64,000 nt of DNA from contig NZ_JAUSYD010000001.1 in assembly GCF_030816615.1 (NCBI RefSeq), positions 3,224,001 through 3,288,000 of the forward strand, in the 5' to 3' direction. Made by a program: the position numbers and the translations under genes. This DNA comes from Streptomyces sp. B1I3 (GTDB lineage: Bacteria > Actinomycetota > Actinomycetes > Streptomycetales > Streptomycetaceae). Under the pieces are notes generated by a model. It searched no databases, was not told the DNA's origin, and worked only from the letters and a program-made list of their open reading frames with translations. Of this stretch, positions 9,493 to 17,971 are shown piece by piece; position 1 is the first letter of the stretch; each line of letters opens with the position of its first letter.

Positions 9493-10188
9493 TCAGACCA
9501 GCCGGCGTGCCGTCGCCCACCGCGTCAGCTCGTGCCGGTTGGACAGCTGGAGCTTGCGCAGCACCGCCGAGACGTGCGACTCGACCGTCTTCACGGAGAT
9601 GAACAGCTGCTTGGCGATCTCCTTGTACGCGTACCCGCGGGCGATCAGCCGCAGCACCTCCCGCTCGCGCTGCGTGAGCCGGTCCAGGTCCTCGTCGAGC
9701 GGCGGTGCGTCCGTCGAGGCGAAGGCGTCGAGGACGAAGCCGGCCAACCGGGGCGAGAACACCGCGTCGCCGTCCTGGACCCGGAAGACCGAGTCGACCA
9801 GGTCGGTTCCGGTGATGGTCTTGGTGACGTAACCGCGGGCGCCGCCGCGGATGACCCCGATGACGTCCTCGGCGGCGTCGGAGACGGACAGCGCCAGGAA
9901 GCGCACCGGGTTCTCCACCGCGCCCATCATCGGTGCGCACCGGCGCAGCACCTCGACGCCGCCGCCACCCGGGAGGTGGACGTCGAGGAGGACGACCTCG
10001 GGGCGGGTCGCCGTGATCACGGTGACCGCCTGGTCGACGTCGGCGGCCTCGCCGACGACCTCGACACCGGTCTCCTCGGTGCGGCCGATCTCGGCCTGCA
10101 CCCCTGTGCGGAACATCCGGTGGTCGTCGACGAGCACGACCCGTACCCGGCGCTCCGGGCCCCCGGTGGCTTCGGTGTTCTCGGTCAT
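9493..10188 (-). CDS. NarL/FixJ family response regulator
   Basis: 231 aa. The N-terminal receiver domain has the acidic pair in VLVDDH (about 19-21), the phospho-acceptor Asp in VVLLDVHLPG (about 70) and Lys in YVTKTITG. The C-terminal LuxR helix-turn-helix is LTQREREVLRLIARGYAYKEIAKQ followed by VKTVESHVS. Its start overlaps the end of the sensor kinase gene by 4 bp (ATGA), so the two are translationally coupled and form a two-component system. The receiver contains an extra ENPVRFLALSV region instead of the usual short loop. Targets are unknown; the divergent PspC gene is an obvious candidate. Confidence 0.93.
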   Translation of the reverse strand: MTENTEATGGPERRVRVVLVDDHRMFRTGVQAEIGRTEETGVEVVGEAADVDQAVTVITATRPEVVLLDVHLPGGGGVEVLRRCAPMMGAVENPVRFLALSVSDAAEDVIGVIRGGARGYVTKTITGTDLVDSVFRVQDGDAVFSPRLAGFVLDAFASTDAPPLDEDLDRLTQREREVLRLIARGYAYKEIAKQLFISVKTVESHVSAVLRKLQLSNRHELTRWATARRLV

Positions 10189-11468
10189 TCGCCCGCCCTC
10201 TCCATCTCCAGCTCGACTTCCGTGCCCCCGCCGGGCACCGGACGCAGCCGCGCCGTACCGCCGTTGCGCTGCATCCGGCCGATGATTGATTCTCGTACGC
10301 CCATCCTGTCGTCCGGGACGTCGTCCAGGTCGAATCCCGGCCCCCGGTCCCGTACCGACACGAAGACGGTGCGGCCCTCGACCTCCGCGAAGACCTGGAC
10401 GGCTCCGCCCTCGCCACCGTACTTGGCGGCGTTGACCATCGCCTCGCGTGCGGCCTGCATCTGTGCGGTCAGCTTCTCGTCGAGCGGGCAGTCCCCGACG
10501 ACCACGACCTCCAGCGGGACACCGTGCTTGTCCTCGACCTCGGCGGCGGCGCGCTTGACGGCCTCGGCGAGGGTCGTGGGCTCGTCGTCGTCGTCCTTGC
10601 CGGTGCCCTCCGGGTTGTACAGCCAGTTGCGCAGCTCGCGCTCCTGGGCGCGGGCCAGCCTGCGGACCTCGCCTCCGTCGTCCGCGTTGCGCTGGATCAG
10701 GGTGAGGGTGTGCAGGACGGAGTCGTGGACGTGCGCCGCGACTTCGGCGCGCTCCTGGGCCCGGATGCGCATCAGGCGTTCCTCGGAGAGGTCCTGTGTC
10801 ATCCGTACGAGATAGGGACCCGCCAGGAGCGCGATGCCGGTGAGTACGGCGATGGCGGCGGTCAGTACGTTGCCGAGCTGGGCCGCGGAGCCGCGGACCA
10901 CCATGAAGACGGCGAGACCGAGGCCGACGAGGGCGACACCGGCCAGGGCGCGGGCGAGGTGCAGCACGCGCCGGCGACGGCCGACCTCGATCCAGCGGGC
11001 CCGCCGCGCGTTGTCCGCCTGACGCCAGACCAGGACGGACCCGGCGCCGATCAGCAGCGTCGGCCAGATGTAGCGGTCGGCCTCACTGCCCATGTCGACG
11101 TTGCCGACGAAGATCACGGCGCCCACGAGCAGCGCGACCAGGGCGAAGACCTGGCCCTTGTCGGGCTTGCGGAGCCTGCGCCGGCCGTCCGGGGCCGTCT
11201 CGAAGACGGAACGCGTCGTCTCCACACCCCCCACCCCGAGCGGGACGACGATCCAGAACACGGCGTAGAGCAGTGCGCCGAGACCGTCCGCGAAGAACAG
11301 CCCGAGGAAGAGGAACCGAACCCAGGCGACGGGCAGCCCCAGGTGCCCGGCCAGCCCTCGGGCGACGCCGCCGAGCAGCCGTCCGTCGGCGCTGCGGTAC
11401 AGCTTGCGCAGCGGCTCCTCCGGATCCGGGGCGTGGGAGCTCGGGGCTCGGGTCGTGGCTGTCGGCAT
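10185..11468 (-). CDS. PspC-domain sensor histidine kinase
   Basis: 427 aa. Residues about 15-75 form a PspC domain (KLYRSADGRLLGGVARGLAG) with its own hydrophobic segment. Several transmembrane helices follow, then a dimerisation/phosphotransfer region with HVHDSVLHTLTLIQ and a HATPase_c domain (AAREAMVNAAKYGG, VRDRGPGFDLDDVPDDRMGV). The organisation matches actinobacterial PspC kinases that sense envelope stress. It forms an operon with the response regulator downstream (4-bp overlap) and is divergent from a second PspC protein. The shared 208-bp spacer holds a perfect 19-bp inverted repeat. Confidence 0.92.
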   Translation of the reverse strand: MPTATTRAPSSHAPDPEEPLRKLYRSADGRLLGGVARGLAGHLGLPVAWVRFLFLGLFFADGLGALLYAVFWIVVPLGVGGVETTRSVFETAPDGRRRLRKPDKGQVFALVALLVGAVIFVGNVDMGSEADRYIWPTLLIGAGSVLVWRQADNARRARWIEVGRRRRVLHLARALAGVALVGLGLAVFMVVRGSAAQLGNVLTAAIAVLTGIALLAGPYLVRMTQDLSEERLMRIRAQERAEVAAHVHDSVLHTLTLIQRNADDGGEVRRLARAQERELRNWLYNPEGTGKDDDDEPTTLAEAVKRAAAEVEDKHGVPLEVVVVGDCPLDEKLTAQMQAAREAMVNAAKYGGEGGAVQVFAEVEGRTVFVSVRDRGPGFDLDDVPDDRMGVRESIIGRMQRNGGTARLRPVPGGGTEVELEMERAGE

Positions 11469-11536
11469 GGACCGATCGTCACACGTTCAGGCCGGTCGCG
11501 GCATCAGGGTCGCCCCGGACTCGTCCCTGAGGCCTG

Positions 11537-11605
11537 CCGGCGTCCCCTGCGGGCTGCCCTTCGGCGTCACCCGCGGCTCCCACCGGAGCCCGCAGGGGAC
11601 GCCGG
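11537..11605. repeat. 19-bp perfect inverted repeat in the PspC divergent spacer
   Basis: CCGGCGTCCCCTGCGGGCT at 11537-11555 is the exact reverse complement of AGCCCGCAGGGGACGCCGG at 11587-11605, with 31 nt between. It lies between the starts of the PspC kinase and the PspC membrane protein. It could be a cruciform-type regulatory site or the hairpin of a leader transcript. Confidence 0.7.
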
Positions 11606-11676
11606 GGAGCAATATCAGGGATCACCCAGGGTCGCCGCGGGTCCCACGAGGGCGTACGGGCCGTCACCATGGAGCC

Positions 11677-13005
11677 ATGACCGTTCCCCAGGACGCCGCT
11701 CCCGGCGTCACGCCGCCCCCGGAACCGGAGCCGCAGCTGCGCCGCAGCCCGCGGCAGAAAGTGGTGGCAGGGGTGTGCGGCGGGCTCGGCCGGTACTGCG
11801 ACGTGGACCCCGTGATCTTCCGCATCGTGCTCGGCGTCCTCGCGGTGACCGGCGGCATCGGCCTGATCTTCTACGGTTTCGCCTGGCTCCTCCTCCCCCT
11901 GGACGGCGAGGAGGAGAACGAGGCGCGCAGGCTGCTGTCGGGCCGGGTCGAAGGCGCCTCGCTGATCGCGCTGCTGCTCGCGCTGGTGGGCTGCGGGCTG
12001 CTGCTGTCGATGCTGCACAACGGCGGGATGCTGGCGTTCGCGGCGATGCTGTCACTGGCCGTCATCGGCTTCTCCGTCTGGACGCAGCACCGCAGGACGG
12101 CTCCCGAGGACCCCCCTGGGGTGGCGGCGCAGGCGCCGGGCGGAGCGGCCCACGCCGCGGGCCACGGGGCGCCGCCCGAGGTGAAGGCGCCTCCCACGCC
12201 GGGCGGGCCGTCGTGGTGGCGCGATCCGATCGTCAAGGACGGCACGACGGGCCCGGTGGGACCCGGATACCTGTGGGGCCCCGTGGACGCGGTCTCCGAC
12301 CCCGCGGTGCGGCCCCGCAGGGCGACCGCGGACGCTCCCTACCGTGCTCCCTACCGGCCGCCGGGCACCCGGGGTCCGCGGTCGATCGGAGGGCTGGTCC
12401 TCCTGCTCGCCCTCGTCGCGGGCGGCCTCGGTACGGGGCTGAGCTGGGAGGCGCATCCCCTGGGGACGTGCCTGCAGATCGGACTGGCCGCGGCGCTCGG
12501 GGTGTTCGGTGCCGGCCTGCTCGTCTCCTCGGTCCTCGGCCGGACGGGGTTCGGCACGATCCTGCTGGCCGTGGTCACGGCGGGCCTCCTGGCGGGCGCC
12601 TCGGCCGTACCGAAGGACATCGGCACCGACTGGATCCGCGAGGAGTGGCACCCGGTCTCCGTGGCGGCGGTCCAGCCCCGCTACGAACTGGACACCGGGG
12701 TGGCGACGCTCGACCTGTCCGGCGTCACGGTCCCCCGGGGCGACACGCTGCGCACCCGGATCGAGGTCGGAGCGGGCGCCGTCCGTGTCGTCGTACCGAA
12801 CGGCGTGACGGTGAGGGTGGACGCCGGGACGGGGCTCGGCGACATCCGGCTCTTCACCGAGGCCCACGACGGGATACGTCTCGCCACGGACCTGCACGAG
12901 CGGCGGACCGTCGGCCCGCTGGAGGACAGCAAGCCCGCCGGGACGGTCGATCTGGACCTGGAAGTCGGCGTCGGACAAGTGGAGGTCACCCGTGCTGCGA
13001 CATGA
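11677..13005 (+). CDS. PspC-domain membrane protein with LiaF-like C-terminus
   Basis: 442 aa. PspC domain at about 18-80 (QKVVAGVCGGLGRYCDVDP, then a hydrophobic stretch and WLLLPLDGEEE). A membrane segment is near 90-115, then a Pro/Gly-rich cytoplasmic linker (about 125-225), three more hydrophobic segments (about 235-310), and a C-terminal beta-rich domain of alternating hydrophobic and polar residues (VATLDLSGVTV, VRVVVPNGVTV, VDLDLEVGVGQVEVT), as in LiaF/DUF2154 toastrack-like proteins. ATG at 11677 is the first in-frame start after the spacer. It is probably part of the same envelope-stress response as the divergent kinase/regulator pair. Confidence 0.88.
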   Translation: MTVPQDAAPGVTPPPEPEPQLRRSPRQKVVAGVCGGLGRYCDVDPVIFRIVLGVLAVTGGIGLIFYGFAWLLLPLDGEEENEARRLLSGRVEGASLIALLLALVGCGLLLSMLHNGGMLAFAAMLSLAVIGFSVWTQHRRTAPEDPPGVAAQAPGGAAHAAGHGAPPEVKAPPTPGGPSWWRDPIVKDGTTGPVGPGYLWGPVDAVSDPAVRPRRATADAPYRAPYRPPGTRGPRSIGGLVLLLALVAGGLGTGLSWEAHPLGTCLQIGLAAALGVFGAGLLVSSVLGRTGFGTILLAVVTAGLLAGASAVPKDIGTDWIREEWHPVSVAAVQPRYELDTGVATLDLSGVTVPRGDTLRTRIEVGAGAVRVVVPNGVTVRVDAGTGLGDIRLFTEAHDGIRLATDLHERRTVGPLEDSKPAGTVDLDLEVGVGQVEVTRAAT

Positions 13006-13255
13006 GTTCCGGCCCGGTCGCGCGGTGGCGGGCGCCGTCATGCTCGCGCTGGCCGGCGGTTACGCGGCGGACGCCGCCGGCGCCTGGAGCGTCCCGTGGT
13101 CCTTCTTCGCCCCCGTACTCCTCGGGGGCCTCGGGCTCGCGGCCGCGGTGACGTGGGGAAGCTACCGGCTGCGCCGCCGCCGTGACGCGAGGAAGGCGTC
13201 GGCGGAGAACTCGGCGGCCCCCGCGAGCAGCAACGGCAGCCAGGCCATGAGGTAG
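12992..13255 (+). CDS. Small two-helix membrane protein, unknown function
   Basis: 87 aa. GTG at 12992 overlaps the end of the PspC gene by 14 bp, with GGAGG at 12981-12985, so it is probably translationally coupled. Two hydrophobic segments (AVAGAVMLALAGGYAADAAG and SFFAPVLLGGLGLAAAV) are followed by RLRRRRDARK. The last 30 or so residues are read from DNA that also encodes the C-terminus of DoxX on the other strand. Small membrane proteins of this type commonly follow PspC/LiaF proteins in Streptomyces. Confidence 0.65.
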   Translation: MLRHEFRPGRAVAGAVMLALAGGYAADAAGAWSVPWSFFAPVLLGGLGLAAAVTWGSYRLRRRRDARKASAENSAAPASSNGSQAMR

Positions 13256-13671
13256 ACGAGGTCGTTGCCGTAGTAGTACGGCTCCGTCTGCCAGCTCACG
13301 GTCAGCCACAGGCTCAGCGAGATCAGGACCCCACCGAGGGCCGCGAGCCGTGCCCACAGGCCGATGAGCGTGCCGAGGCCGACGGCGAGCTCGCCGAACG
13401 CGATGGCGTGGCCGAAGCCCTCGGGGCTCTTGAGTGCGAGGTCGACGAGCGCCGGGATCGCGGACGTGTCACGTACGGCGTTCATCATCTCGCCGATGGA
13501 CCCCGGCCCGGTCGCCGACAGGAACCCGCTGTCGGTCAGCTTGTCGAGACCCGCGTAGACGAAGGTGACGCCGAGGAAGACCCGCAGGGGAAGCAGCGCG
13601 TACTGCCGCGCGCGGTCCCGGAGGCCTTTCGGCTCGTGCAACCCGTAGGAACCGCCGCCGTACCCATGCAT
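13162..13671 (-). CDS. DoxX family membrane protein
   Basis: 169 aa. LLPLRVFLGVTFVYAGLDKL is the signature first helix of DoxX; four hydrophobic segments follow, with FGELAVGLGTLIGLWARLAAL and a last helix ending in LLLAGAAEFSADAF and a basic tail RRRRSR. DoxX proteins are linked to redox and thiol homeostasis in actinobacteria, usually as partners of other proteins, and the role here is not shown. The start is the first ATG of the conserved region (ATGCATGGG, 13671). The 3' end overlaps the convergent small membrane protein by 94 bp. Confidence 0.85.
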   Translation of the reverse strand: MHGYGGGSYGLHEPKGLRDRARQYALLPLRVFLGVTFVYAGLDKLTDSGFLSATGPGSIGEMMNAVRDTSAIPALVDLALKSPEGFGHAIAFGELAVGLGTLIGLWARLAALGGVLISLSLWLTVSWQTEPYYYGNDLVYLMAWLPLLLAGAAEFSADAFLASRRRRSR

Positions 13672-13756
13672 CTCTGCCCCGCCTTCCGTTGGCCTTTCAA
13701 CAGACCTTACGTATGCCGGTCGGGCAGGGCTCACCGGTGTGCGGTGCGAACCGGTC

Positions 13757-15049
13757 CTAGTCGGTGACGTCGATCGGGCACGCGTTGGTCTCGGCACCTG
13801 CCGCGGTGACCACCTGGACGTCCACGACACCCGGTTCGACCTCGACCGGGACCGGGACGGTGAGCACGGTGTCGGCCGGGTTGGCGAAGCCTCCGGCGAC
13901 CGGGATGAGCGGCACGTGGACGTGTACCCGGCCGATCCTGACGACCACCCGCGCCAGCCGGTCGGGGCTGCCCGCGCCGGCCGGTACGAACCCGGCGCCG
14001 CGGATCTCGATGTCATCACCGGTCCGGATCGGTGCGTCCAGGTCCCCCGCCTCCCGGGCCCGCACGACCGAGTGGATGACCGGGCGCCCGCCCTCCGCGT
14101 ACTTCCCGGAGAAGTACGTGGCGGCGGACACCGCCACCAGGAGCGCGAGGCCCCAGGGCAGGTCGGGCAGTTGCTCGGGACGGCGCGCGAGGCGGACCGC
14201 GGCGAACAGCACGGCGACGGCGCTGACGAGGACGTACTGCACGTCGGTGAAACTGCCGCGCCCGGAGTCGTCGGTGAGCAGATCGGCGGCGTGCGGCCGG
14301 TCGGCCCGCAGCTTCTGCAGGCGCTGCGCCAGGACCCGTACGCTCACGACACGGCGTACGAGGACGGCGACGGCGCACACCAGAGCCAGCACGGTGAGCA
14401 CGCCGGCCGAGCGGACCAGGTCCAGGCCCTCGATCAGCTCGTCCCGGTCGTCGTGGCCGGAGGCACCGGCCAACTGCAGCGCGAGGACGAGCACGGCGAA
14501 AACGGCGAGCAGCACCCAGGACGCGGCGACGGTGCGTGAGGTGGAGAGCCGGTTGTCCTCGCCGATGAGCGGGGCCAGCAGACCGCCGCGGGCCCGGTGG
14601 ACGCGGGCGGCGCCCGTCAGCAGGCACGCGGTGACGAGCCCGGCGATCAGCCCCGCGGTCCGGGCGGTGGACCAGCCGGCGCCGATGGCGGTGACGGCCT
14701 CGCCGATGACCAGCAGCGCGACGCCGCCCCAGACCACGACGAGCGTGCGCCACCAGACCACGTGGAGCCAGGCGTCACCGGCTTCCCGGCTGCGCTCGGC
14801 GACGACACGGGCCGAGCCGGTCAGCTCGTCCGACACCCACTGCCGGGACGCCGACGGGGACTGTGCGACCCCTGCGGGCAGGCCCTTGCCCGCCGCCAGT
14901 TCGTCCCGCTTGGTGAGGAAGGCCGCCACCGCGCGGCGGTGTCCCTCGCGTGCTCCGTGCGGGCAGCCGCCGCACGTACAGCCACCGCCGTGCGTGCCCG
15001 TCGTCCTCGCCTCGTCCAACGCCACGGAGAACGCCGCCCTTTCCCGCAC
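13757..15049 (-). CDS. Multi-pass membrane protein with Cys-rich N-terminus and C-terminal IPT-like domain
   Basis: 430 aa, function unknown. Near residues 22-30 is GGGCTCGGCPHG, a compact CxCxxC motif that could bind metal. Residues about 105-320 contain six or more hydrophobic segments (VVWGGVALLVIGEAV, LIAGLVTACLLTGAARV, WVLLAVFAVLVLALQLAGA and others). The C-terminal 110 residues are beta-rich and read like an immunoglobulin-like IPT domain (IRTGDDIEIRGAGFVP, LTVPVPVEVEPGVVDVQV). GTG at 15049 was taken because it precedes the Cys motif in frame; no strong ribosome site is visible. It is unrelated in function to the flanking DoxX and methyltransferase genes as far as I can tell. Confidence 0.75.
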   Translation of the reverse strand: MRERAAFSVALDEARTTGTHGGGCTCGGCPHGAREGHRRAVAAFLTKRDELAAGKGLPAGVAQSPSASRQWVSDELTGSARVVAERSREAGDAWLHVVWWRTLVVVWGGVALLVIGEAVTAIGAGWSTARTAGLIAGLVTACLLTGAARVHRARGGLLAPLIGEDNRLSTSRTVAASWVLLAVFAVLVLALQLAGASGHDDRDELIEGLDLVRSAGVLTVLALVCAVAVLVRRVVSVRVLAQRLQKLRADRPHAADLLTDDSGRGSFTDVQYVLVSAVAVLFAAVRLARRPEQLPDLPWGLALLVAVSAATYFSGKYAEGGRPVIHSVVRAREAGDLDAPIRTGDDIEIRGAGFVPAGAGSPDRLARVVVRIGRVHVHVPLIPVAGGFANPADTVLTVPVPVEVEPGVVDVQVVTAAGAETNACPIDVTD

Positions 15050-15154
15050 CCGTACAAGTAACTCGCCTCTGATTACTGCGAATTGTGCCGTACTGGGCGA
15101 GCGACGGCCTCATCGGGGCGGGCTGGGGGCACAGGTGGACCGTATGTGCGAATT

Positions 15155-15910
15155 TCAGGTGCTGAGAACGAGGTAGGCGAGGCCGAGTGTTCCCCGGTAT
15201 CCCCCGTAATATCCGGTGCGGCGGGTGTCCACGGCCGCGGTCACCCCGGAGTGCAGCGGATGGCCGGGGTGGGCCAGTGCCCAGCGCTCGCCCCGGCCGA
15301 TGTTGGCGGCGGACTCGAACAGATCCCACTCGCGCTGGTCGGCGACGGTCACCTGGAGCGGCCGGAGGCCGGTGGCCTCGGCCTGCCGGATCAGCTCCAG
15401 CAGCGAGCCGAAGTCGCCCGGCTCGGCGCCCAGCCCTTCGAGCGCGGCGGCCGACGGCTCACGCTCCCAGAACCCGTCCCCGAACAGCACCCTGCCGCCG
15501 GGCCTCACGGCGGCCCGCAGCGCCTTCAGTGCCTCCGGGGTGCCCCCGGGCCAGGCGTGCGCGGAGCCGATGGAGACGACCAGGTCATAGCCGTCACCCG
15601 GATATTCGGCGGCGGGCACCTCGTGGAAGCGCACCCGTTCGGCGAGCCCTCGCTCCCCGGCCAGCCGCCGTCCCCGCGCCACCGCGTCCGGGTCGGTCTC
15701 GACGCCGTCCCCCGTGGTGCCGGGAGCGGCTTCGACCAGCCGCATGAGCAGCTCGCCCCAGCCACTGCCGAAGTCGGCGATCCGGGCTCCGGGGGCGGGT
15801 GCGCAGGCGGCGATCAGCTGAGCGGCGTGGGTTTCGGACAGCGGGGTGTTCCAGGTCAGCTGGTCGTTCCCCGGGGCGGACATCAGGGCGCGGATCTCTT
15901 CGGCGGACAT
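15155..15910 (-). CDS. Class I SAM-dependent methyltransferase
   Basis: 251 aa. Motif I is ARIADFGSGWGELL (about 44-57); an acidic VETDPDAV follows strand 2; motif II/III includes YDLVVSIGSAHAW and RPGGRVLFGDGFWE. The order fits a Rossmann-fold methyltransferase of the UbiE/small-molecule type; the acceptor is unknown. ATG at 15910 was chosen, with a GTG seven codons upstream as an alternative because the ribosome site is weak for both. It lies downstream of guaA on the same strand but is separated from it by a strong hairpin, so it is probably transcribed independently. Confidence 0.82.
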   Translation of the reverse strand: MSAEEIRALMSAPGNDQLTWNTPLSETHAAQLIAACAPAPGARIADFGSGWGELLMRLVEAAPGTTGDGVETDPDAVARGRRLAGERGLAERVRFHEVPAAEYPGDGYDLVVSIGSAHAWPGGTPEALKALRAAVRPGGRVLFGDGFWEREPSAAALEGLGAEPGDFGSLLELIRQAEATGLRPLQVTVADQREWDLFESAANIGRGERWALAHPGHPLHSGVTAAVDTRRTGYYGGYRGTLGLAYLVLST

Positions 15911-16041
15911 GGGGCCGGAGCCTGCCACGGGGGCCCGCGGCCCGCCAGGCGATTTACGTCCGCCCGGGTGGCGGGGCTCCGGGGGACGCCGCTTCCGCCG
16001 GGAACGGGGCACCCCACGGGACCGGTGCACCGGGCGGCAAC

Positions 16042-16082
16042 GCCGATGCCGCCGCCCAGGTGGCCTGGGCGGCGGCATCGGT
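16042..16082 (-). terminator. Strong hairpin downstream of guaA
   Basis: GCCGATGCCGCCGCCCAGG (16042-16060), loop TGG, then CCTGGGCGGCGGCATCGGT (16064-16082): 18 perfect pairs plus one G-T. It lies about 85 bp past the guaA stop and is the likely guaA terminator. Confidence 0.75.
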
Positions 16083-16089
16083 GTCGGCC

Positions 16090-16172
16090 TCACGAGGCGG
16101 GGATCACTCCTCCTCGGTGGTCACGAGGCGGGGATCACTCCTCCTCGGTGGTCACGAGGCGGGGGTCACTCC
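16090..16172. repeat. 31-bp tandem direct repeat overlapping the guaA stop codon
   Basis: The 31-bp unit starting TCACGAGGCGGGGATCACTC occurs at 16090-16120 and 16121-16151, and a 21-bp third copy (one mismatch, GGGGGTCACTCC) runs 16152-16172 into the last codons of guaA. The copies look like recent slippage duplications of the guaA 3' end into the space before its terminator. Confidence 0.9.
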
Positions 16173-17758
16173 CACTCGATGGTCCCCGGCGGCTTGCTCG
16201 TCACGTCGAGCACCACACGGTTGACCTCGGCGACCTCGTTGGTGATACGGGTGGAGATCTTCGCGAGCGTCTCGTACGGCAGGCGCGACCAGTCGGCCGT
16301 CATGGCGTCCTCGGAGGAGACCGGGCGCAGCACGATCGGGTGGCCGTAGGTGCGGCCGTCGCCCTGGACACCGACGCTCCGCACGTCCGCGAGCAGAACC
16401 ACCGGGCACTGCCAGATGTCCCGGTCCAGACCGGCCGCGGTCAGCTCCTCGCGGGCGATGGCGTCCGCGTCCCGGAGCAGGTCGAGCCGCTCCTTGGTGA
16501 CCTCGCCGACGATACGGATGCCGAGGCCGGGGCCGGGGAACGGCTGGCGCTGGACGATCTCCTCCGGCAGCCCGAGCTCCTGGCCGACCATCCGGACCTC
16601 GTCCTTGAACAGCTGGCGCAGCGGCTCGACGAGCTCGAACTCGATGTCCTCGGGCAGCCCGCCCACGTTGTGGTGCGACTTGATGTTGGCGGTGCCGGTA
16701 CCGCCGCCGGACTCCACCACGTCGGGGTAGAGGGTGCCCTGGACGAGGAAGGCGACGTCCTCGCCCTCAGCGGCCTCGGCCACGATCTCCGCCTGGGCCT
16801 GCTCGAAGACCCGGATGAACTCCCGGCCGATGATCTTCCGCTTCTGCTCCGGGTCGCTGACCCCGGCCAGTGCGTCCAGGAAGCGCTTCTCGGCGTCGAC
16901 GACCTTCAGCTTGACGCCGGTGGAGGCCACGAAGTCCTTCTCGACCTGCTCGCTCTCGCCCTTGCGCATCAGACCGTGGTCGACGTACACGCAGGTGAGC
17001 TGGGAGCCGATGGCCTTCTGCACCAGGGCTGCCGCGACCGCGGAGTCCACACCGCCGGAGAGGCCGCAGATCGCACGCTTGGTGCCGACCTGCTCGCGGA
17101 TGAGGGCGATCTGCTCCTCGACGACGTTGGTGGTCGTCCAGGTCGGCTCGATGCCCGCGCCCCGGTACAGGAAGTGCTCCAGTACCTGCTGGCCGTAGGT
17201 CGTGTGCATGACCTCCGGGTGGTACTGGACGCCGTACAACTTCTTCTCGTCGTCCTCGAAGGCGGCGACCGGGACGACGTCCGTGGACGCGGTGACGGTG
17301 AAGCCCTCGGGAGCGGCGGAGCAGGCGTCGCCGTGGGACATCCACACGGACTGCTCGGTGGGCGTGCCCTCGAAGAGGGTCGATCCGGCCTTGGAGACGG
17401 CGAGCGGGGTGCGACCGTACTCGCGTGCGCCGTTGTCGTCGACCGTGCCGCCGAGGGTGGTGGCCATCAGCTGGAAGCCGTAGCACATGCCGAAGACGGG
17501 GACCCCGGCCTCGAACAGCGCGCGGTCCAGGCTGGGGGCGTCCGGCGCGTACACCGAGGACGGGCCACCGGACAGGATGATCGCCCGGGGGTTCTTGGCC
17601 AGCATCTCGGCGACCGGCATCGTGGACGGGACGATCTCGCTGTAGACCCGGGCCTCACGGACGCGGCGGGCGATGAGCTGGGCGTACTGGGCGCCGAAGT
17701 CGACGACGAGGACCACGTCGGTGGTGGGGTCGGCGGCGGCGGGGGGTGCTGCTGGCAC
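16166..17758 (-). CDS. guaA: GMP synthase (glutamine-hydrolysing)
   Basis: 530 aa. Converts XMP to GMP using glutamine and ATP in purine biosynthesis. The class I amidotransferase domain has [20 protein letters not shown], nucleophile Cys in [10 protein letters not shown] and YHPEVMHT. The ATP pyrophosphatase P-loop is [16 protein letters not shown], and the C-terminal dimerisation domain ends in the conserved [16 protein letters not shown] at 17758 has GGAAGG 8 nt upstream and gives the normal length; the longer open frame to 18091 has no family support. guaB and guaB3 lie about 20 kb away in the same window. Confidence 0.97.
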   Translation of the reverse strand: MPAAPPAAADPTTDVVLVVDFGAQYAQLIARRVREARVYSEIVPSTMPVAEMLAKNPRAIILSGGPSSVYAPDAPSLDRALFEAGVPVFGMCYGFQLMATTLGGTVDDNGAREYGRTPLAVSKAGSTLFEGTPTEQSVWMSHGDACSAAPEGFTVTASTDVVPVAAFEDDEKKLYGVQYHPEVMHTTYGQQVLEHFLYRGAGIEPTWTTTNVVEEQIALIREQVGTKRAICGLSGGVDSAVAAALVQKAIGSQLTCVYVDHGLMRKGESEQVEKDFVASTGVKLKVVDAEKRFLDALAGVSDPEQKRKIIGREFIRVFEQAQAEIVAEAAEGEDVAFLVQGTLYPDVVESGGGTGTANIKSHHNVGGLPEDIEFELVEPLRQLFKDEVRMVGQELGLPEEIVQRQPFPGPGLGIRIVGEVTKERLDLLRDADAIAREELTAAGLDRDIWQCPVVLLADVRSVGVQGDGRTYGHPIVLRPVSSEDAMTADWSRLPYETLAKISTRITNEVAEVNRVVLDVTSKPPGTIEWE

Positions 17759-17862
17759 GGGAGCGGCCTTCCGGCGGTGGAGAAGAGGGGTCGGTCCACC
17801 CAATTCTACCGGCCGCGGAACTTTGTCCTCCCGGACTCCCGTCTCAGCATCCGGGCCCGCCG

Positions 17863-17894
17863 TGGCCACCGTCCCCGGGGCGGGTCCATACTGT
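17863..17894 (+). promoter_or_regulatory. Candidate promoter of the chorismate mutase leader
   Basis: TGGCCA (17863-17868) and CATACT (17887-17892, with TACTGT at 17889 as the TAnnnT form) are spaced 18 nt. The start site would fall at about 17899-17901, on the ATG of the leader ORF, so the leader would be translated from a leaderless transcript; no Shine-Dalgarno is visible there. Confidence 0.45.
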
Positions 17895-17899
17895 CCTCC

Positions 17900-17971
17900 A
17901 TGCGCCAGCACACGATCTTCGTCTTTACCTATGGCATCCGGCCCGCCGGGTGTCATGGTCGTGCTGCTTGA
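17900..17971 (+). CDS. Candidate aromatic leader peptide for chorismate mutase
   Basis: 23-codon ORF whose product begins [17 protein letters not shown] and ends GRAA. Codons 7, 9 and 11 are Phe, Phe and Tyr (TTC, TTT, TAT); TTT and TAT are rare in this genome, which would make stalling sensitive to charged tRNA levels. It is followed by a terminator-like hairpin and then chorismate mutase, which feeds Phe and Tyr synthesis. The 3' half of the ORF can pair with the 5' arm of the terminator, as expected of a ribosome-mediated attenuator. Translation itself is inferred. Confidence 0.6.
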   Translation: MRQHTIFVFTYGIRPAGCHGRAA

